Assembly (NCBI GenBank): GCA_944325885.1
Contig: CALVBT010000001.1
Location: 62,001 to 126,000 of the forward strand
DNA: 64,000 nt
Direction of reading: 5' to 3'
Source of the DNA: Candidatus Gastranaerophilales bacterium
GTDB lineage: Bacteria; Cyanobacteriota; Vampirovibrionia; Gastranaerophilales; Gastranaerophilaceae
Part shown: piece after piece, positions 16,164 through 26,635 of the stretch
Numbering within the stretch: the stretch's first letter is position 1
Layout of the letters: each line of letters starts with the position of its first letter
The notes under the pieces: model-generated
Databases searched by the model: none
Seen by the model: only the letters and a program-made list of their open reading frames with translations
Told to the model about the DNA's origin: nothing
Program-made: the position numbers and the translations under genes

Positions 16164-16793
16164 CTATTTTTGCATAAAAATTTCCGGACAGTCTTTTGGC
16201 AGAATTTCTTTTTTGCCTATAAACAGTCTGTCCCCTTTTGCAATAGAAATATGTTCAAAACAATCAAGAAGGTCTTTAAGGCTTCTTACTGTTTTGTATT
16301 TGCCGTTTTTTTTCTGCTGGAAGGAAGAACATAATGTCCACGTGTCATCGGCCAGCGAATAATGGTAATGAGTTTCGGAGTTGTAGTATCTGTGTTTTTG
16401 AAAATATGAGATGTTTTTAATCCTGCTTTGCAGTGACTGTTTGAATCTTTCAAATTGTTCTAATGAATAATCGGAGCCTTTAAGTTCTTTGCTCCCGACA
16501 AGCAATGCTCTTTTGGGGCTTTTTACAAAGCGAAAAAGCGAATTTATTATCAGAGGAAAACGTTTTTTGTTAGTCATATCGTCCCAGATGTGAAAGCCTT
16601 CTGCTTCGACATTCGGATTCACAAGCCCGCCTCCAGTACATGTTCTTATCCCTTCCGAAAAGAATTCATCCGCTTTTAATATGTTCGGGCAGCTGTGTTT
16701 AAAATCAATATAGTTTTTCTTGGGCATCATTTTGTAGACCGCACGGTCGACAAATCTGATTTTTGATTTGAATGAAATGTTATTGTTTTCCAT
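16164..16793 (-). CDS. SFK-motif protein with a CheD-like Cys/His pattern
   Basis: 209 residues from the ATG at 16793; an ATG at 16898 adds a low-complexity stretch and is judged less likely. The N-terminus is MENNNISFKSK. The stretch TCTGGGLVNPNVEAEGFHIW places a Cys 16 residues before a His, followed by a Ser/Lys-rich strand region (RALLVGSKEL). This resembles the Cys-His arrangement of CheD/CNF1-type deamidases, but that is an inference from spacing and local context only. Neither candidate start has a good RBS. No neighbour suggests chemotaxis. Confidence 0.55.
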   Translation of the reverse strand: MENNNISFKSKIRFVDRAVYKMMPKKNYIDFKHSCPNILKADEFFSEGIRTCTGGGLVNPNVEAEGFHIWDDMTNKKRFPLIINSLFRFVKSPKRALLVGSKELKGSDYSLEQFERFKQSLQSRIKNISYFQKHRYYNSETHYHYSLADDTWTLCSSFQQKKNGKYKTVRSLKDLLDCFEHISIAKGDRLFIGKKEILPKDCPEIFMQK

Positions 16794-16921
16794 ATTAGAT
16801 TTAAAGCGGTAAATATATTTTTTTGCTAAAAATTTTGCAGAAAAATTTCCATTAAAAATTTTTACAAGAACATAAAAATGTTCAATGGAAGATTTCATAT
16901 AGCTGGTAAATAATACGACAA

Positions 16922-17626
16922 CTATATATTACGGATATGCTCTAGTTTTATTTGTTCGCTGACCAGTGAATAAGGCAATAGTGTTTTATATGTTTCGTCT
17001 ATTAAATCTTGAGAGATTGTAGTTTTTGTTGTTTCAGTTAATATTAACTTTAAATTAGCTGAAAGTTGACTATAATACGTCACAATAATATTATTACTTT
17101 TCATTGTTAGTTTTTTTAATGTGCATTTATCAGAAAATGCAATTGCTGAATATATCGGTATTCTATCATCAATTAATTTCCTTAAGCTTCTAATATGCGT
17201 TGCATTTTGCATAATTGGATTATAAAAATGTTCCTTATGACTTTCCCCATAACCTACTGGTAGCGTTTGTGTCCACATCTTTTGACACTCATGACCAAAT
17301 ATCCAACCACTATAATTTTTACTTTCAATGACAAATAGACCTTTAGGATGAAACATTATAATATCAATTTCTGTTGTTTTTCCGTTTTCTCGTGGCAGAT
17401 ATAAATTAAATAAGAATTTACATCCCATTGACTCAAATGGCTGTAAATATTGATATAAACTATACTCTCCTTGTTTACCACTATTCCAGAATACATTCAC
17501 AAAAGAGTTTTGCGTAGTTTTATAATAACTACTGTTCTTATATTCATTATATCGTAGTATAAACTGAATTATAGGGACTATTATAATAAAAGTTATTATT
17601 AAACTAGTAAAAATTCCATCTTCCAT
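16922..17626 (-). CDS. NERD-domain (nuclease-related) membrane-anchored protein
   Basis: 234 residues. An N-terminal membrane helix (FTSLIITFIIIVPIIQFIL) is followed by a NERD domain. The characteristic PRENGKTTEIDIIMFHPKGL and VIESKNYSGWIFG supply the D...ExK residues of the PD-(D/E)XK-like fold. NERD proteins are thought to act on nucleic acids, often in mobile or defence settings, but activity is mostly untested. The base composition is clearly more AT-rich than that of its neighbours. With the next gene upstream it forms a small AT-rich patch next to tRNA-His, suggesting transfer. Confidence 0.85.
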   Translation of the reverse strand: MEDGIFTSLIITFIIIVPIIQFILRYNEYKNSSYYKTTQNSFVNVFWNSGKQGEYSLYQYLQPFESMGCKFLFNLYLPRENGKTTEIDIIMFHPKGLFVIESKNYSGWIFGHECQKMWTQTLPVGYGESHKEHFYNPIMQNATHIRSLRKLIDDRIPIYSAIAFSDKCTLKKLTMKSNNIIVTYYSQLSANLKLILTETTKTTISQDLIDETYKTLLPYSLVSEQIKLEHIRNI

Positions 17627-17647
17627 AATTACTTTATTGCAACAATC

Positions 17648-18034
17648 TTATTTTTTCTTTCGCCAAGGATTGTTATTCGGATTTACAAGCTCCTTTCCCG
17701 TGAAATATGTTGCGGGGCAATTATTACCTTCCCACTGCCATTTTATAACATTATTATTTTTATCAACTTCTAATATCCTGTTACAAGTAGATTCACCACC
17801 ATAAACTCCATATTGATTTCCTGATATATTATAGGAACTGTTTATCCAATAATATAGCTTTTTCCCGGCGATTGTTTTTTCTTGTGTCGGATAGCCCCAA
17901 TGTTCGATTACTGTTTCTAAATTTTCACCAATCCAGCTATCCATAATTCTTTTCATTGTATCTTTTGTTCCGATTTCAGATGCAACAGTTGGATATATAG
18001 TTAATATAAATACGACTAATAAAAGCTTTTTCAT
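17648..18034 (-). CDS. Small exported protein of unknown function
   Basis: 128 residues. A signal peptide (KKLLLVVFILTIYPTVAS) precedes a mature domain with two cysteines (ESTCNRILEV and GNNCPATYF). The segment WIGENLETVIEHWGYPTQEK followed by KLYYWINSS resembles the small W-G...GxP..y.Y domains seen in exported or lipoprotein-like proteins of the BamE-like group. No lipobox is visible. AT-rich like the NERD gene 21 bases downstream, and probably cotranscribed with it. Function unknown. Confidence 0.65.
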   Translation of the reverse strand: MKKLLLVVFILTIYPTVASEIGTKDTMKRIMDSWIGENLETVIEHWGYPTQEKTIAGKKLYYWINSSYNISGNQYGVYGGESTCNRILEVDKNNNVIKWQWEGNNCPATYFTGKELVNPNNNPWRKKK

Positions 18035-18174
18035 ATTTACCTCACATAATCAATTTTATCATAAATTTGGTGTTACTTTAAAAGACACATTCAAAGCATT
18101 ACAAAGTGTTAAAAAATGTGTATGTGAAACTGAAAAAAACAGCAGCCTTAGAACCCTAGAAACACCTATGAATA

Positions 18175-18203
18175 CTAAAAAAGAGCCTCATTTTGAAGCT
18201 CTT
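18175..18203 (-). terminator. Terminator after tRNA-His
   Basis: A 10-base stem (18181-18190 / 18194-18203, one G-U pair) with a 3-base loop and a T run on the minus strand follows the tRNA 3' end by 8 bases. Confidence 0.85.
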
Positions 18204-18211
18204 GATGTAAA

Positions 18212-18288
18212 TGGGGCGGGTAATGGGATTCGAACCCATGTATATCGGAACCACAATCCGAGGTCTTAACCACTTGACGATACCCGCC
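18212..18288 (-). tRNA. tRNA-His (GTG anticodon)
   Basis: The minus strand folds as a full cloverleaf. The acceptor GGCGGGTA pairs with TACCCGCC, giving the 8-base acceptor including the G-1:C73 pair specific to tRNA-His. The anticodon loop is TTGTGGT (anticodon GTG), and the T arm contains GGTTCGAATCC. CCA is encoded at the 3' end. A terminator follows. The AT-rich NERD gene pair lies on its 3' side. Confidence 0.96.
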
Positions 18289-18468
18289 ACAATGTTGTTT
18301 TTAATTTTTGATTTAGCTATAACACATCTGTTATCAATCGTATAGCCAATATATCAATAAAAAAAAAGTTTTTCAAGTAGTTATTTATTTTTTACCCCGC
18401 TAAGTAGTGTAAAATTTCTTAAAAAATGATATACTATTTTCAACAGAAAAAATAAGGAGAAGACACTA

Positions 18469-18780
18469 ATGTCAAAAGAGGATAATTCTATCAGTTTTGG
18501 TATGGGACTGTTGGCCGGTGTAATCGGCGGTGTTGTTGCTGCTATCTTGTATGCGCCAAAATCCGGTGCCGAAACAAGAGAAGAAGTAAAAAATTGTATA
18601 AATGAATTTGCACAAAAACACGCCCCGGAAATTAAAGAGGCTAAAAAACAGGCTCTTGAATCGCTCGATATGATGAAATACAAACTTGAAAAACAATATA
18701 ATAAAATCAATGCTCATATCAAAGCAAAACAAATGGCAAAAGCCAGAGAAATGGAAGATAGATCTTACGATTTTAATTAA
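18469..18780 (+). CDS. YtxH-domain protein
   Basis: 103 residues. The N-terminal GLLAGVIGGVVAAILYAPKSGAETREE is the YtxH/gas-vesicle-like (PF12732) membrane segment and its APKSG turn, followed by a charged helical tail. YtxH proteins are small inner-membrane proteins associated with general stress in Firmicutes. AAGGAG lies upstream of the ATG. It is followed by a DUF948 gene and a second YtxH gene, a recurring arrangement suggesting an envelope-stress operon. Confidence 0.85.
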   Translation: MSKEDNSISFGMGLLAGVIGGVVAAILYAPKSGAETREEVKNCINEFAQKHAPEIKEAKKQALESLDMMKYKLEKQYNKINAHIKAKQMAKAREMEDRSYDFN

Positions 18781-18806
18781 CAAAAAAAAAGAATTAGGAG
18801 AAATAT

Positions 18807-19166
18807 ATGTCTACAGCACTTACTGTAAGTTTAATAATACTTGTATTTGTCATCATTGCTGCGATAGTTGCAGTTACTATTTATCTTGTAAAATTCTTAA
18901 TGGAGCTGTGTCTTTTGACAAAAAGCCTCAATGAAACTACAGAAATAGTAAATAAAGATTTGCAGCCGATTTTGACAGAATTTAAAGACACAATGAAGAG
19001 CGTTAATGCTATAGCCAGAAATGCTGATACTCAGGTCGCTGCATTAAGAAAATTTGTTTCTGCAGTTATTGGATTTGTTTCTGTTTTTGCAGGAAAATTC
19101 AAATTCCTGTCAGGCAGCTTTATGAAAGGCTTTTTGGCAGCATTTAATCTTTTTAGAAAAAAATAA
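18807..19166 (+). CDS. DUF948-domain membrane protein
   Basis: 119 residues. One long N-terminal membrane helix (LTVSLIILVFVIIAAIVAVTI) is followed by an amphipathic helical region (KSLNETTEIVNKDLQPILTEF) and a second hydrophobic stretch (FVSAVIGFVSVFAGKF). The order fits DUF948 (PF06103), which commonly sits beside YtxH genes. It probably forms part of a small membrane assembly with the flanking YtxH proteins. Molecular role unknown. Confidence 0.8.
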   Translation: MSTALTVSLIILVFVIIAAIVAVTIYLVKFLMELCLLTKSLNETTEIVNKDLQPILTEFKDTMKSVNAIARNADTQVAALRKFVSAVIGFVSVFAGKFKFLSGSFMKGFLAAFNLFRKK

Positions 19167-19306
19167 AATGTTATTATTTGTAAAGTTTGTATAATATCCG
19201 CCTGTACTAGTGTTTAGACAGATGTAAAAACGGGTATTTTATATAAATATAGAAGAAAATATTGAAATTAATATTTAAAAAGTAAATAGTCCAAAGGAGA
19301 ACGATT

Positions 19307-19576
19307 ATGTCAACAGGAAAATTTTTAGCAGGTTTTATAGTTGGTGGTGTAGTAGGAGCTGTTATGGGTCTTTTATTGGCACCACAATCAGGTGAAGAAA
19401 CACGTGAAATGTTAGCAAGAAATTCTGAAGAACTCAAAAACAAAGCAGAAAAAACTGTTAAAGAAATTCAGGGTAAAGCAGAGGACATTGTATCTGATAT
19501 GCAGAAAAAAGGCGACGATATAATGGAAAAAATTCAGGATATGATTAACTCTAAAAAAGAAGAAAAAGAAGCGTAA
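19307..19576 (+). CDS. Second YtxH-domain protein
   Basis: 89 residues. GKFLAGFIVGGVVGAVMGLLLAPQSGEETRE matches YtxH closely and parallels the copy at 18469. The tail is a charged amphipathic helix (KAEKTVKEIQGKAEDIVSDM) ending in a Lys/Glu stretch. It has an AGGAG RBS and is followed by a strong terminator, so it closes the YtxH-DUF948-YtxH cluster. Confidence 0.85.
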   Translation: MSTGKFLAGFIVGGVVGAVMGLLLAPQSGEETREMLARNSEELKNKAEKTVKEIQGKAEDIVSDMQKKGDDIMEKIQDMINSKKEEKEA

Positions 19577-19590
19577 AAATTTATTTGTAA

Positions 19591-19632
19591 AAAAAGAAGC
19601 TCTGTAGAATATCTGCAGGGCTTCTTTTTTAT
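19591..19632 (+). terminator. Strong terminator after the YtxH cluster
   Basis: A stem of 15 or more pairs (from 19593-19607 with 19613-19627, two G-U) and a 5-base loop are followed by a T run. The mirrored A run lets it also stop the convergent FAD-protein transcript. Confidence 0.9.
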
Positions 19633-19646
19633 CTTGAAATGATTGT

Positions 19647-21035
19647 TTATCTTGAACAAATTACTCTTGCTGCGTGTACACCGGAGGCAGAGGCCTGTAT
19701 CAGCCCTCTTGTGACACCGGCTCCATCGCCAATGGTAAAGAGATTTTTTACCTGTTCTGTTTCCAGTTCTTTTGTTAGTTTTACACGGCCGGAATAGAAT
19801 TTGACCTCAATACCGTATAGCAGAGTGTATCTGGAAGCAACGCCCGGAGCGATTTTGTCAAGAGCCTGAAGCATTTCTATAATAGCTGTCATTTGTCTGT
19901 AAGGAAGAACAAGGCTCAAGTCACCTGGTGTTGCGCATTGCAGCGTCGGTGTAATTATGCTTGCTTTGATTCTGTCCGGTGTAGAACGTCTGCCGTCTAA
20001 CAAATCTCCGAAGCGTTGTACAAGTATTCCTCCGGAGAGCATATTGGCCAGTCTTGCTACGTGTTGACCGTATGCAATAGGTTCTTTAAACGGTTCTGTA
20101 AACTTTTCGCTAACCAGAAGAGCAAAGTTGGTGTTTTGTGTTCTTTTTTCTGCATAGCTGTGGCCGTTTACCGTTGCTATTCCGTTGTAGTTTTCCGCAA
20201 CAACTTCGCCGTACGGGTTCATACAGAAGGTTCTTACTTCATCACCAAATGTTTTTGAGTGATAAACGAGCTTTGACTCATACAATTTGTCTGTAATGTG
20301 TGAAAATACAGGAGCCGGCAGCTCTACTCTGACACCTACGTCCACGGCATTGTTAACCATACCGATTTTGTTTTTTGCAAATTCTTTTGTGAGCCAGTCA
20401 GCACCTTCTCTACCGGGGGCAATAATAAGATATTCCGCTCTTATTTCTTCTCCGTCGGAAGTGACAAAGCCTTTGACCTGTTCATTTTCTACTATCAGGC
20501 TTGCTGCTGTCTTTTTGTTTAATATAGTGATTTTTTCGCTGAGAAAATCCTGCATGTTTTTCAAAACACCGAGGCTTCTTTCAGTACCGAGGTGTCTAAC
20601 GGGTGAATGAACAAGTTTGAGTTCAGCAAGTGTTGCCGCTCTTTCAATTTCGGCAAAATCTTCTCTGTTTGTGCCAAAAACTTCATCTGTAGCACCGAAT
20701 TTGAGATAAATGTCATCCGTATATTTTACAAGATTTTCTACCTCTTTTCTGTCCATATAATCGACAAGGTGGCCGCCTACATCCGGAGTGAGTGTCAATT
20801 TTCCGTCAGAAAATGCTCCAGCACCGCCCCAGCCGCATAACAGACCGCAGGTTCTGCAGTTCATGCATTTTTTTACGCCTTCTCTCAGCGGACATTTTCT
20901 TTCTTCAATTTTCAGACCTTTTTCTACGATAAGGACTTTCCAGTCCGGTTTCAGTTTCATAATTTCCAGTGCAGCAAAAATCCCTGCAGGGCCTGCACCG
21001 ATAATAGCTACATTGTAGTTTGAGGCAATATTCAT
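19647..21035 (-). CDS. FAD-dependent dehydrogenase (COG2509 type)
   Basis: 462 residues from the ATG at 21035 (AAGGA upstream); a start ten codons earlier at 21065 is possible. An N-terminal Rossmann FAD site (VAIIGAGPAGIFAALEI) is followed by a cysteine-rich insertion (CPLREGVKKCMNCRTCGLLC) and GWGGAGAFSDGKL, typical of the uncharacterised COG2509 oxidoreductases. A second conserved FAD contact is near the end (LFTIGDGAGVTRGLIQASASG). The substrate is unknown; the Cys cluster suggests an Fe-S or zinc site. Convergent with the YtxH cluster. Confidence 0.85.
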   Translation of the reverse strand: MNIASNYNVAIIGAGPAGIFAALEIMKLKPDWKVLIVEKGLKIEERKCPLREGVKKCMNCRTCGLLCGWGGAGAFSDGKLTLTPDVGGHLVDYMDRKEVENLVKYTDDIYLKFGATDEVFGTNREDFAEIERAATLAELKLVHSPVRHLGTERSLGVLKNMQDFLSEKITILNKKTAASLIVENEQVKGFVTSDGEEIRAEYLIIAPGREGADWLTKEFAKNKIGMVNNAVDVGVRVELPAPVFSHITDKLYESKLVYHSKTFGDEVRTFCMNPYGEVVAENYNGIATVNGHSYAEKRTQNTNFALLVSEKFTEPFKEPIAYGQHVARLANMLSGGILVQRFGDLLDGRRSTPDRIKASIITPTLQCATPGDLSLVLPYRQMTAIIEMLQALDKIAPGVASRYTLLYGIEVKFYSGRVKLTKELETEQVKNLFTIGDGAGVTRGLIQASASGVHAARVICSR

Positions 21036-21092
21036 TCCTGATTTTTCCTTATTTTTTCCATACATTTCGATTGTAGCCTAAACAATTTTTAA

Positions 21093-22538
<1,446 letters not shown>

Positions 22539-22548
22539 TTTTATAAAA

Positions 22549-23127
22549 TTATTTTAAAAGGAGTTCCATATTTTCGTCTGTCAGTGGATTTACAAAAATC
22601 AGCCTGATAGACGGTGCATGTCTGTGCAGTGCCATTGTTTTCAGCTCTATACTTTCCTGCGGATTTATTGTAGTTGCAGCTTGGAGCTGTTTGTCGTATC
22701 TTTGTGCTTCTTGATTGGCACCGATGTTGCCTATCTGGTTGCCGATTAAAATAAACGGAACAGCGACAACCGAGCCGATTAAAGAAAGTGTCAAAGTAGG
22801 CAGTGCCAGTGCAACTCCGGCTCCGAGCGTTTCTGCTGCAGCTCTTGCTCCTGTGCGTTTTACGGAAAGGTAAGCTACTTTGCTGGTCGCATTATCCCAG
22901 ATGCTTACGCTTTGTATTGTGACAGGTTTGTTATAAACATTGTGTATTATATAATCATATCCCGTATAATCTTTTGAGAGCCTGCTGTGCAGGTGTCTTG
23001 TTTTTCTTTCCAGTTTTATGTAGTCGTTTTCTTCTGTTTTTGTGAGTGCAGCTGCTTTCAGACACATAGAAAAATTGAGTGTCAGAATACAAATAAGTGC
23101 GATAAGTTTTTTTGTAATAATTTTCAT
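22549..23127 (-). CDS. Exported/membrane hypothetical protein
   Basis: 192 residues from the ATG at 23127, placed by AAGGA upstream and coupling to the stop of the preceding gene (TAG-T-ATG). A signal sequence (ITKKLIALICILTLNFSMCL) is followed by a soluble domain, a hydrophobic glycine-rich stretch (AAETLGAGVALALPTLTLSL) and a C-terminal beta-rich part. No family recognised. Being coupled to the large zinc-ribbon/AAA/TPR protein suggests a shared task. Confidence 0.65.
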   Translation of the reverse strand: MKIITKKLIALICILTLNFSMCLKAAALTKTEENDYIKLERKTRHLHSRLSKDYTGYDYIIHNVYNKPVTIQSVSIWDNATSKVAYLSVKRTGARAAAETLGAGVALALPTLTLSLIGSVVAVPFILIGNQIGNIGANQEAQRYDKQLQAATTINPQESIELKTMALHRHAPSIRLIFVNPLTDENMELLLK

Positions 23128-23128
23128 A

Positions 23129-26100
23129 CTATGTCTGTCCTTGAATTTCGCTGCATTGTGCAATTATTCTGCTAATGTGTTCGATTTTGTGTTTAAATAT
23201 TTCTTTTATCTGGGCATCAGGATTGTTTGTTATTATGCCGTTGTATAAGAATGCCAGCATATCTGCAATTTGCTGCAGATAAATATACAGACCTTTTTTG
23301 TATGCATTATCAAAAGCCTGCTCTGCACAGAATAGAGCCTGCTCTATGTTTGTGTTTGCGTCTTGTGTTCTCAGCATTATTTCTGAAGAAAGGAGCTTGA
23401 ATATTATTACAAAATAGTCTGATATATTTGTGTCATTTTCCATGTTGAGTATGGAATTGTTTACGATTCCTGCACTCATATCAATATTATTGTCATCTGC
23501 TTCTGCTTTGGCAATAAATATCCAGCTGAGATAAGTGATGTTTTTGAGTCCTTTTTGTTCGGACAAATCAAGAATATTGTAGAAAATTTGTTTAGCCTTT
23601 TTGGAATTTCCAAGATTTTGGTATGCAAAACCTATCATCAAATCGCAGAAGTATTCCATCTGGTGCAGATGCAGTGCAGCAGACTGCAGTTTTGCATTGT
23701 AGATATAGTTGCCGAGATTGTTCCAGTCCTGATATTTCCACGCCACAAGCCCCTGTAAAATAGGGAACAGTATCGTTGAATATTTGTCGTTTAACCCCTG
23801 TCGTGCAAGATTTTTGAGAGGTTCTATTATATTCTGTCCGGCAAAAAAGTCACTGAGCAGCACAAGAAGTTTGAAACAGGTATAATGCTGCGGTGTCTTT
23901 TGCTCCAGCTGCATGATATATTCTCTTCTGTCAGGTGAGAGCTGTATTACCTTTGCGGCACAGATGAAAAACAGTGCATCAAGTATTGCATCATCAAACT
24001 GTTTTTTTGAAAAACCTTCCGGCAAAATAGCCTGATTTATTGTTTTCAGGTCAATATATTTGAACAATTCTTCGCCGAGTTCAATGCATTCGTTTAACCT
24101 TCCGAGGTTAAAATATATTTCCAGCGTAACAAGGTTTACGAGGTAATAGTTAAGGTTAAAATCTTTGTTGTTCGGATTAAATGAACCAGCAGGCGTTCTT
24201 GAGATGATTTTTCCTATGTATTCCAGTGCATTGTTGTAATTTCCGCTAATCAAACAGCTCTGTACGAGTTTGTTTGCTACTTCTTTTATTTTCTGGTCTT
24301 CCTGCCGGCTTTCCAGATTTGTCAAAAGCATTTGTAAAAAGTTCAGGATTTTGTCCGGATAATATTTGTATAAAAGAGATGCAAGCTCTGCATAAACCTC
24401 CATTTTGACCTGTTCTACGGTTCTGTCGGTTTCTTCATCAATGACATTATCAACAAGGGACAAGAATTTGTTTGTGCAGTTTAAGTATGCACAAAAATCT
24501 CCGATTTGGCTGGATATCATTGCTATGGAATGCCATTGAGCAAAGGCTTCTTTTTTCAGTTTTGCAAATTCCAGTATCTGAGCTTTTACATTGTCAGGTA
24601 CTGTAGTTTTTATGTATACATTTTCTAAAAGCCAGTTTGCAAGCTCTGCCAGTTCTTCTTTATCTGTGCATTCAATCAAATTTGTGCGGTACAGATTGTA
24701 GTTGGTGATTAAAATATCTTTGTCTTCAATTATTTTTATAAAGTTGTGGCTTTCTAAGTATTTTAATATTTTTATGTCATCTTTTATATTCAGTTCATGA
24801 ATATTTGCAAACTGGTGTTTTTCTCCCATTAATAAGAGGCTTGTGTATAGTTCAAATGTATTGTCTGCACAGCGTTTTAGATGAGAGATTCTTTTTTGGA
24901 CAAGTTCATTTATGTCTTTTGGAATAACAATCATCTTGTCGTGCAATACTTTGTAGCTGCCGTCTTTTTGTTCAAGCACACTGTCATCTACCAGATATTT
25001 TAGAGCTTCGTTAAAATAGAAATACGAGCCTTTTGTGTTTTCCAGAACTTTTTCATAGAAGAAAGAGTCCTGTATCTGTTTTATCCTGTCAATATTTTTT
25101 GTGACTATTGCTTTGTTAGAGGAGGGCTTGAGTTCTATTTCAAAGTAGTTTGCCGAAGTCATGAGTTTGTAAATTTTTCTGTGAAGAGAATATTCATCAG
25201 CACACGAAACAATAAAACCTATGTTGCCAAGGCCATTGTTTTCACAAAGGTATTTTATTATCTCAAGCGAGCCTTCGTCCGTGTTTTCCATATCATCAAT
25301 CACAAAAATTGTTTTGTACGGGATTCCTCTGATAAAGTTTGTAAAGGCTTCAAAATAGTTGTATCTCAAATCTTCCGGATGGACTTTTGACGGAGGTTCC
25401 ATCTTGAATAGTGCCTGAATATTCGTATCCTGTGATACTGCATTAACAAGCTCGGGATGCAAAAGCAAATTTGTTTCATCAATGTTTCTATATGCAAGTA
25501 TAAGCTGTTTGAATAAGCCGTAAGGGCTGTATTTGTTTTCTTTAGGACAGCTGAATCGCACAACATTGTATTCTGAAAATATTTTGTGAATATCTTCTGT
25601 CTCAATCATTGAGAGTTTGCCCAGCCTGTCGGCAGAGCGTATCGAGATAATAGGATTTGTTATATTTTGAGAATGTATTTTTTCAAACTCATTGAGCAGT
25701 GTGTCCGCTTTTGCTCTCAAGAAAGTGCAATTCAGGCTGGAGAAGTTTATCAGCTGTTTTTCATCCGGCTCTTCTTCCGGTTCATAATCAACATTTTGCG
25801 GCAGTTTTACACTGTTTATATTAGGCTGCTTTTCTTTTTCGAGTTTTATAATCTGGTGCAGAATCAGTTCAAAAAACATTACCATCTGATTTTTTACATA
25901 AATTGCACTGAGCGACTGATACGGGTATTTTAGCTTTGTTGCCTGATATACGTATGAGTCTGCAACTACTTCTGTATTGTGGAAAAGATGCGCCTTGTCG
26001 TTTGATGAATATACAACGTTTATGTTAATACCTGATTTGTATTCCGAGGGTTTTGAATATACGTCACGTTTTTGCACAGCCATTTGTGCTTTGATTTCTA

Positions 26101-26635
26101 TTCCTTTTGCTTCAAAGAGTTTTTGGTTTATTTCAGTAATTGTTTGTGCAACATAAATTGAAAAATCAATGGCAGAGCTGCAGGACTCTACAAAACTGTA
26201 GTCCTTGCAAAAACGGATGATAAAAGTATCCTCAAGTATTTGCACTCGCAGTTTTTTTCTGGCCGCTGTTTTTTTTATGAGAGTATATAAGTTTTTTTTG
26301 AACTGTTCGACGATTTTGTCGCTTTTAAAAGCATTTTTTATGTCTTCGAGATTGGTAATTTCTATTGTGAGTACGGCAAATTCTTCTATAACGGATTCTC
26401 TGAGTCCTATGCTGGCATTTATATCCATTCCGCATTTCGGGCATTTTTCAAATGCTGTTGAATTGAGTTTGCCGCATTTGTAGCATTTGTTTATCGTAAC
26501 TGCACCGCATTTTTCGCATACGGTGTTTTTTGTGATTGCTCCGCACACAGGACATTTCAGCCTCAAAACTTTTTTACATTTCGGGCAAACCAAGTCTTTA
26601 TCACCAATTGGAGTTTGACATTTGGGGCAATTCAT
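23129..26635 (-). CDS. Large zinc-ribbon / cyclase-like / AAA / TPR signalling protein
   Basis: 1168 residues. The first 75 contain repeated CPKC, CPVC and CEKC zinc ribbons. A class III adenylate-cyclase-like domain follows (about 85-250; FAVLTIEITNLEDIKNAF), in which the first metal Asp is replaced by Glu. An AAA/NACHT-like ATPase (about 330-600) has a clear Walker B (TIFVIDDMEN) but a degenerate P-loop (SADRLGKLS). The C-terminal half is made of TPR-like helical repeats. The layout is like MalT/cyclase-STAND regulators. Catalysis by either domain is doubtful, so a sensing or scaffold role is inferred. Confidence 0.75.
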   Translation of the reverse strand: MNCPKCQTPIGDKDLVCPKCKKVLRLKCPVCGAITKNTVCEKCGAVTINKCYKCGKLNSTAFEKCPKCGMDINASIGLRESVIEEFAVLTIEITNLEDIKNAFKSDKIVEQFKKNLYTLIKKTAARKKLRVQILEDTFIIRFCKDYSFVESCSSAIDFSIYVAQTITEINQKLFEAKGIEIKAQMAVQKRDVYSKPSEYKSGININVVYSSNDKAHLFHNTEVVADSYVYQATKLKYPYQSLSAIYVKNQMVMFFELILHQIIKLEKEKQPNINSVKLPQNVDYEPEEEPDEKQLINFSSLNCTFLRAKADTLLNEFEKIHSQNITNPIISIRSADRLGKLSMIETEDIHKIFSEYNVVRFSCPKENKYSPYGLFKQLILAYRNIDETNLLLHPELVNAVSQDTNIQALFKMEPPSKVHPEDLRYNYFEAFTNFIRGIPYKTIFVIDDMENTDEGSLEIIKYLCENNGLGNIGFIVSCADEYSLHRKIYKLMTSANYFEIELKPSSNKAIVTKNIDRIKQIQDSFFYEKVLENTKGSYFYFNEALKYLVDDSVLEQKDGSYKVLHDKMIVIPKDINELVQKRISHLKRCADNTFELYTSLLLMGEKHQFANIHELNIKDDIKILKYLESHNFIKIIEDKDILITNYNLYRTNLIECTDKEELAELANWLLENVYIKTTVPDNVKAQILEFAKLKKEAFAQWHSIAMISSQIGDFCAYLNCTNKFLSLVDNVIDEETDRTVEQVKMEVYAELASLLYKYYPDKILNFLQMLLTNLESRQEDQKIKEVANKLVQSCLISGNYNNALEYIGKIISRTPAGSFNPNNKDFNLNYYLVNLVTLEIYFNLGRLNECIELGEELFKYIDLKTINQAILPEGFSKKQFDDAILDALFFICAAKVIQLSPDRREYIMQLEQKTPQHYTCFKLLVLLSDFFAGQNIIEPLKNLARQGLNDKYSTILFPILQGLVAWKYQDWNNLGNYIYNAKLQSAALHLHQMEYFCDLMIGFAYQNLGNSKKAKQIFYNILDLSEQKGLKNITYLSWIFIAKAEADDNNIDMSAGIVNNSILNMENDTNISDYFVIIFKLLSSEIMLRTQDANTNIEQALFCAEQAFDNAYKKGLYIYLQQIADMLAFLYNGIITNNPDAQIKEIFKHKIEHISRIIAQCSEIQGQT

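Noticed and set aside
16794-16898. Longer start for the SFK-motif gene.
   Set aside because: The added N-terminus is low-complexity Phe/Lys/Ile-rich sequence typical of translated intergenic DNA, and the SFK motif would no longer be N-terminal.
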